Below the pieces are notes generated by a model, which saw nothing but the letters and a program-made list of their open reading frames with translations, had not been told where the DNA came from and ran no database searches. A DNA stretch of 64,000 nucleotides, from NCBI GenBank assembly GCA_027314645.1, contig DAHVAL010000001.1, forward strand, positions 45,105 through 109,104, given 5' to 3'. Numbering within the stretch: the first letter of the stretch is position 1; every line of letters begins with the position of its first letter. Position numbers and translations under genes: made by a program. Below, piece after piece: positions 63,700-64,000 of this stretch. The stretch is from Nitrospirota bacterium. Lineage in GTDB: Bacteria; Nitrospirota; Leptospirillia; Leptospirillales; Leptospirillaceae.

Positions 63700-63940
63700 T
63701 TTTTATGCCCCTTGCACTCGTTGGACGACGGTGTCGGACCACTTGATGCACCAGAGAATTTCACGAAAGACAAGATCTCGGGAAGAGGGTTCGTCCCGAT
63801 AAAAACGCAGATCTTTGCCCTTCGGATGGAACCCAGGGCCCGAAAAACTGAATCTCAAGGGCCGTCACGGGCTCCGCGCTTACCCCCCACATCCGGACGC
63901 ATTTCTGTGGGCCCATTGAGGGGCCTTGGAGGGAAAGACG

Positions 63941-64000
63941 ATGGAACATAATGAGACGTTTTATGGGTATTTGAGAAGTCAAGGGGTCACTCGGAGGAGT
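63941..64000 (+). CDS. [NiFe] hydrogenase small subunit, N-terminal Tat signal only (cut by window end)
   Basis: ATG 63941 follows TTGGAGGG and 20 codons are visible before the window ends. They encode ETFYGYLRSQGVTRRS near the N-terminus, which closely matches the twin-arginine signal of membrane-bound uptake hydrogenase small subunits (E. coli HyaA: ETFYQAMRRQGVTRRS). The pattern x-TRRS-(FLK expected next) carries the twin Arg. The full protein would carry FeS clusters passing electrons from the NiFe site to quinones. The call rests on 20 residues; the following sequence would settle it. Confidence 0.7.
   Translation, partial: MEHNETFYGYLRSQGVTRRS

Larger units (their letters stand above)
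63146..63940. other. Non-coding region between the kinase pair and the hydrogenase gene
   Basis: 795 bp with only short, overlapping, unsupported frames (60-90 codons). It holds a promoter candidate and palindromes for the kinase genes at its left end, and a sigma-54-like motif overlapping a small hairpin in its right third. No transposase, tRNA or known RNA was recognised. Confidence 0.5.

Noticed and set aside
63244..63951. Short frames between the kinase pair and the hydrogenase start, considered as transposase remnants
   Set aside because: No DDE or other recombinase motif, no terminal inverted repeats and no target duplication seen.

Overview
The window is a gene-dense, GC-rich (roughly 58-60 %) chromosomal segment from a Gram-negative bacterium. 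It combines system II cytochrome c maturation (ResB/CcsA/CcdA/TlpA), an Mla-type lipid transport operon, a complete TreZ-TreY-TreS-Mak-GlgE alpha-glucan/trehalose cycle, a geranylgeranyl-reductase-like flavoprotein, glutamate decarboxylase and the start of a [NiFe] hydrogenase gene. This mix best fits an acidophilic Nitrospirota such as Leptospirillum. That assignment is inference from gene content, not from a marker gene. No tRNA, rRNA, CRISPR array or intact insertion sequence was seen.

Layout. 1-2224: end of an efflux adaptor gene plus a TolC-like outer-membrane protein. 2307-4981: thioredoxin reductase, a DUF1499-like protein and a cysteine-paired secreted propeller. 5068-6459: glutamate decarboxylase. 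6909-11737 (+): glgE, maltokinase and an MFS transporter. 11742-20642 (-): treZ, treY, a catalytically degenerate treS paralogue, treS, a 62-aa CBM48 mini-protein and a small secreted protein. These two operons converge with only 4 bp between them. 20801-27143: YyaL-like protein, esterase, small exported protein, def, fmt, htpX, rpe. 27313-36617: RDD protein, mreBCD, PBP2, rodA, RNase G, lipoprotein, folB, 8-TM protein. 36854-39047: ferredoxin and a radical SAM protein. 39083-42302: rplM-rpsI, a clear terminator, argC, argJ. 42593-49848: rpsB-tsf-pyrH-frr-alr followed by mlaE-mlaF-mlaD. 50009-56995: cytochrome c maturation operon with a flavoprotein and a site-2 protease. 56880-61147 (-): rpiB-glyA-nrdR-priA. 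61280-63145: a lipoprotein and two tandem thymidylate-kinase-like proteins. 63941-end: first 20 codons of a [NiFe] hydrogenase small subunit.

How the genes work together. TreZ/TreY convert alpha-glucan ends to trehalose, TreS interconverts trehalose and maltose, maltokinase makes maltose-1-phosphate, and GlgE extends alpha-glucan from it. Both directions of the cycle are therefore encoded side by side. The cytochrome c operon supplies heme ligation (ResB/CcsA) and thiol reduction (CcdA plus two thioredoxin-fold proteins), which suits an organism with many periplasmic cytochromes. The mre-mrd cluster builds the rod-shaped wall. The ribosomal and nucleotide genes form a housekeeping operon that runs into lipid transport.

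Most unusual items: the TreS paralogue that has lost its nucleophile, the orphan CBM48 fragment held in frame by ATGA overlaps, an MFS gene whose only well-placed start is ATT, an MCE protein fused to a beta-barrel-like C-terminus through a 36-bp repeat linker, a pair of atypical Tmk-like kinases, and the hydrogenase start with a sigma-54-like motif upstream.
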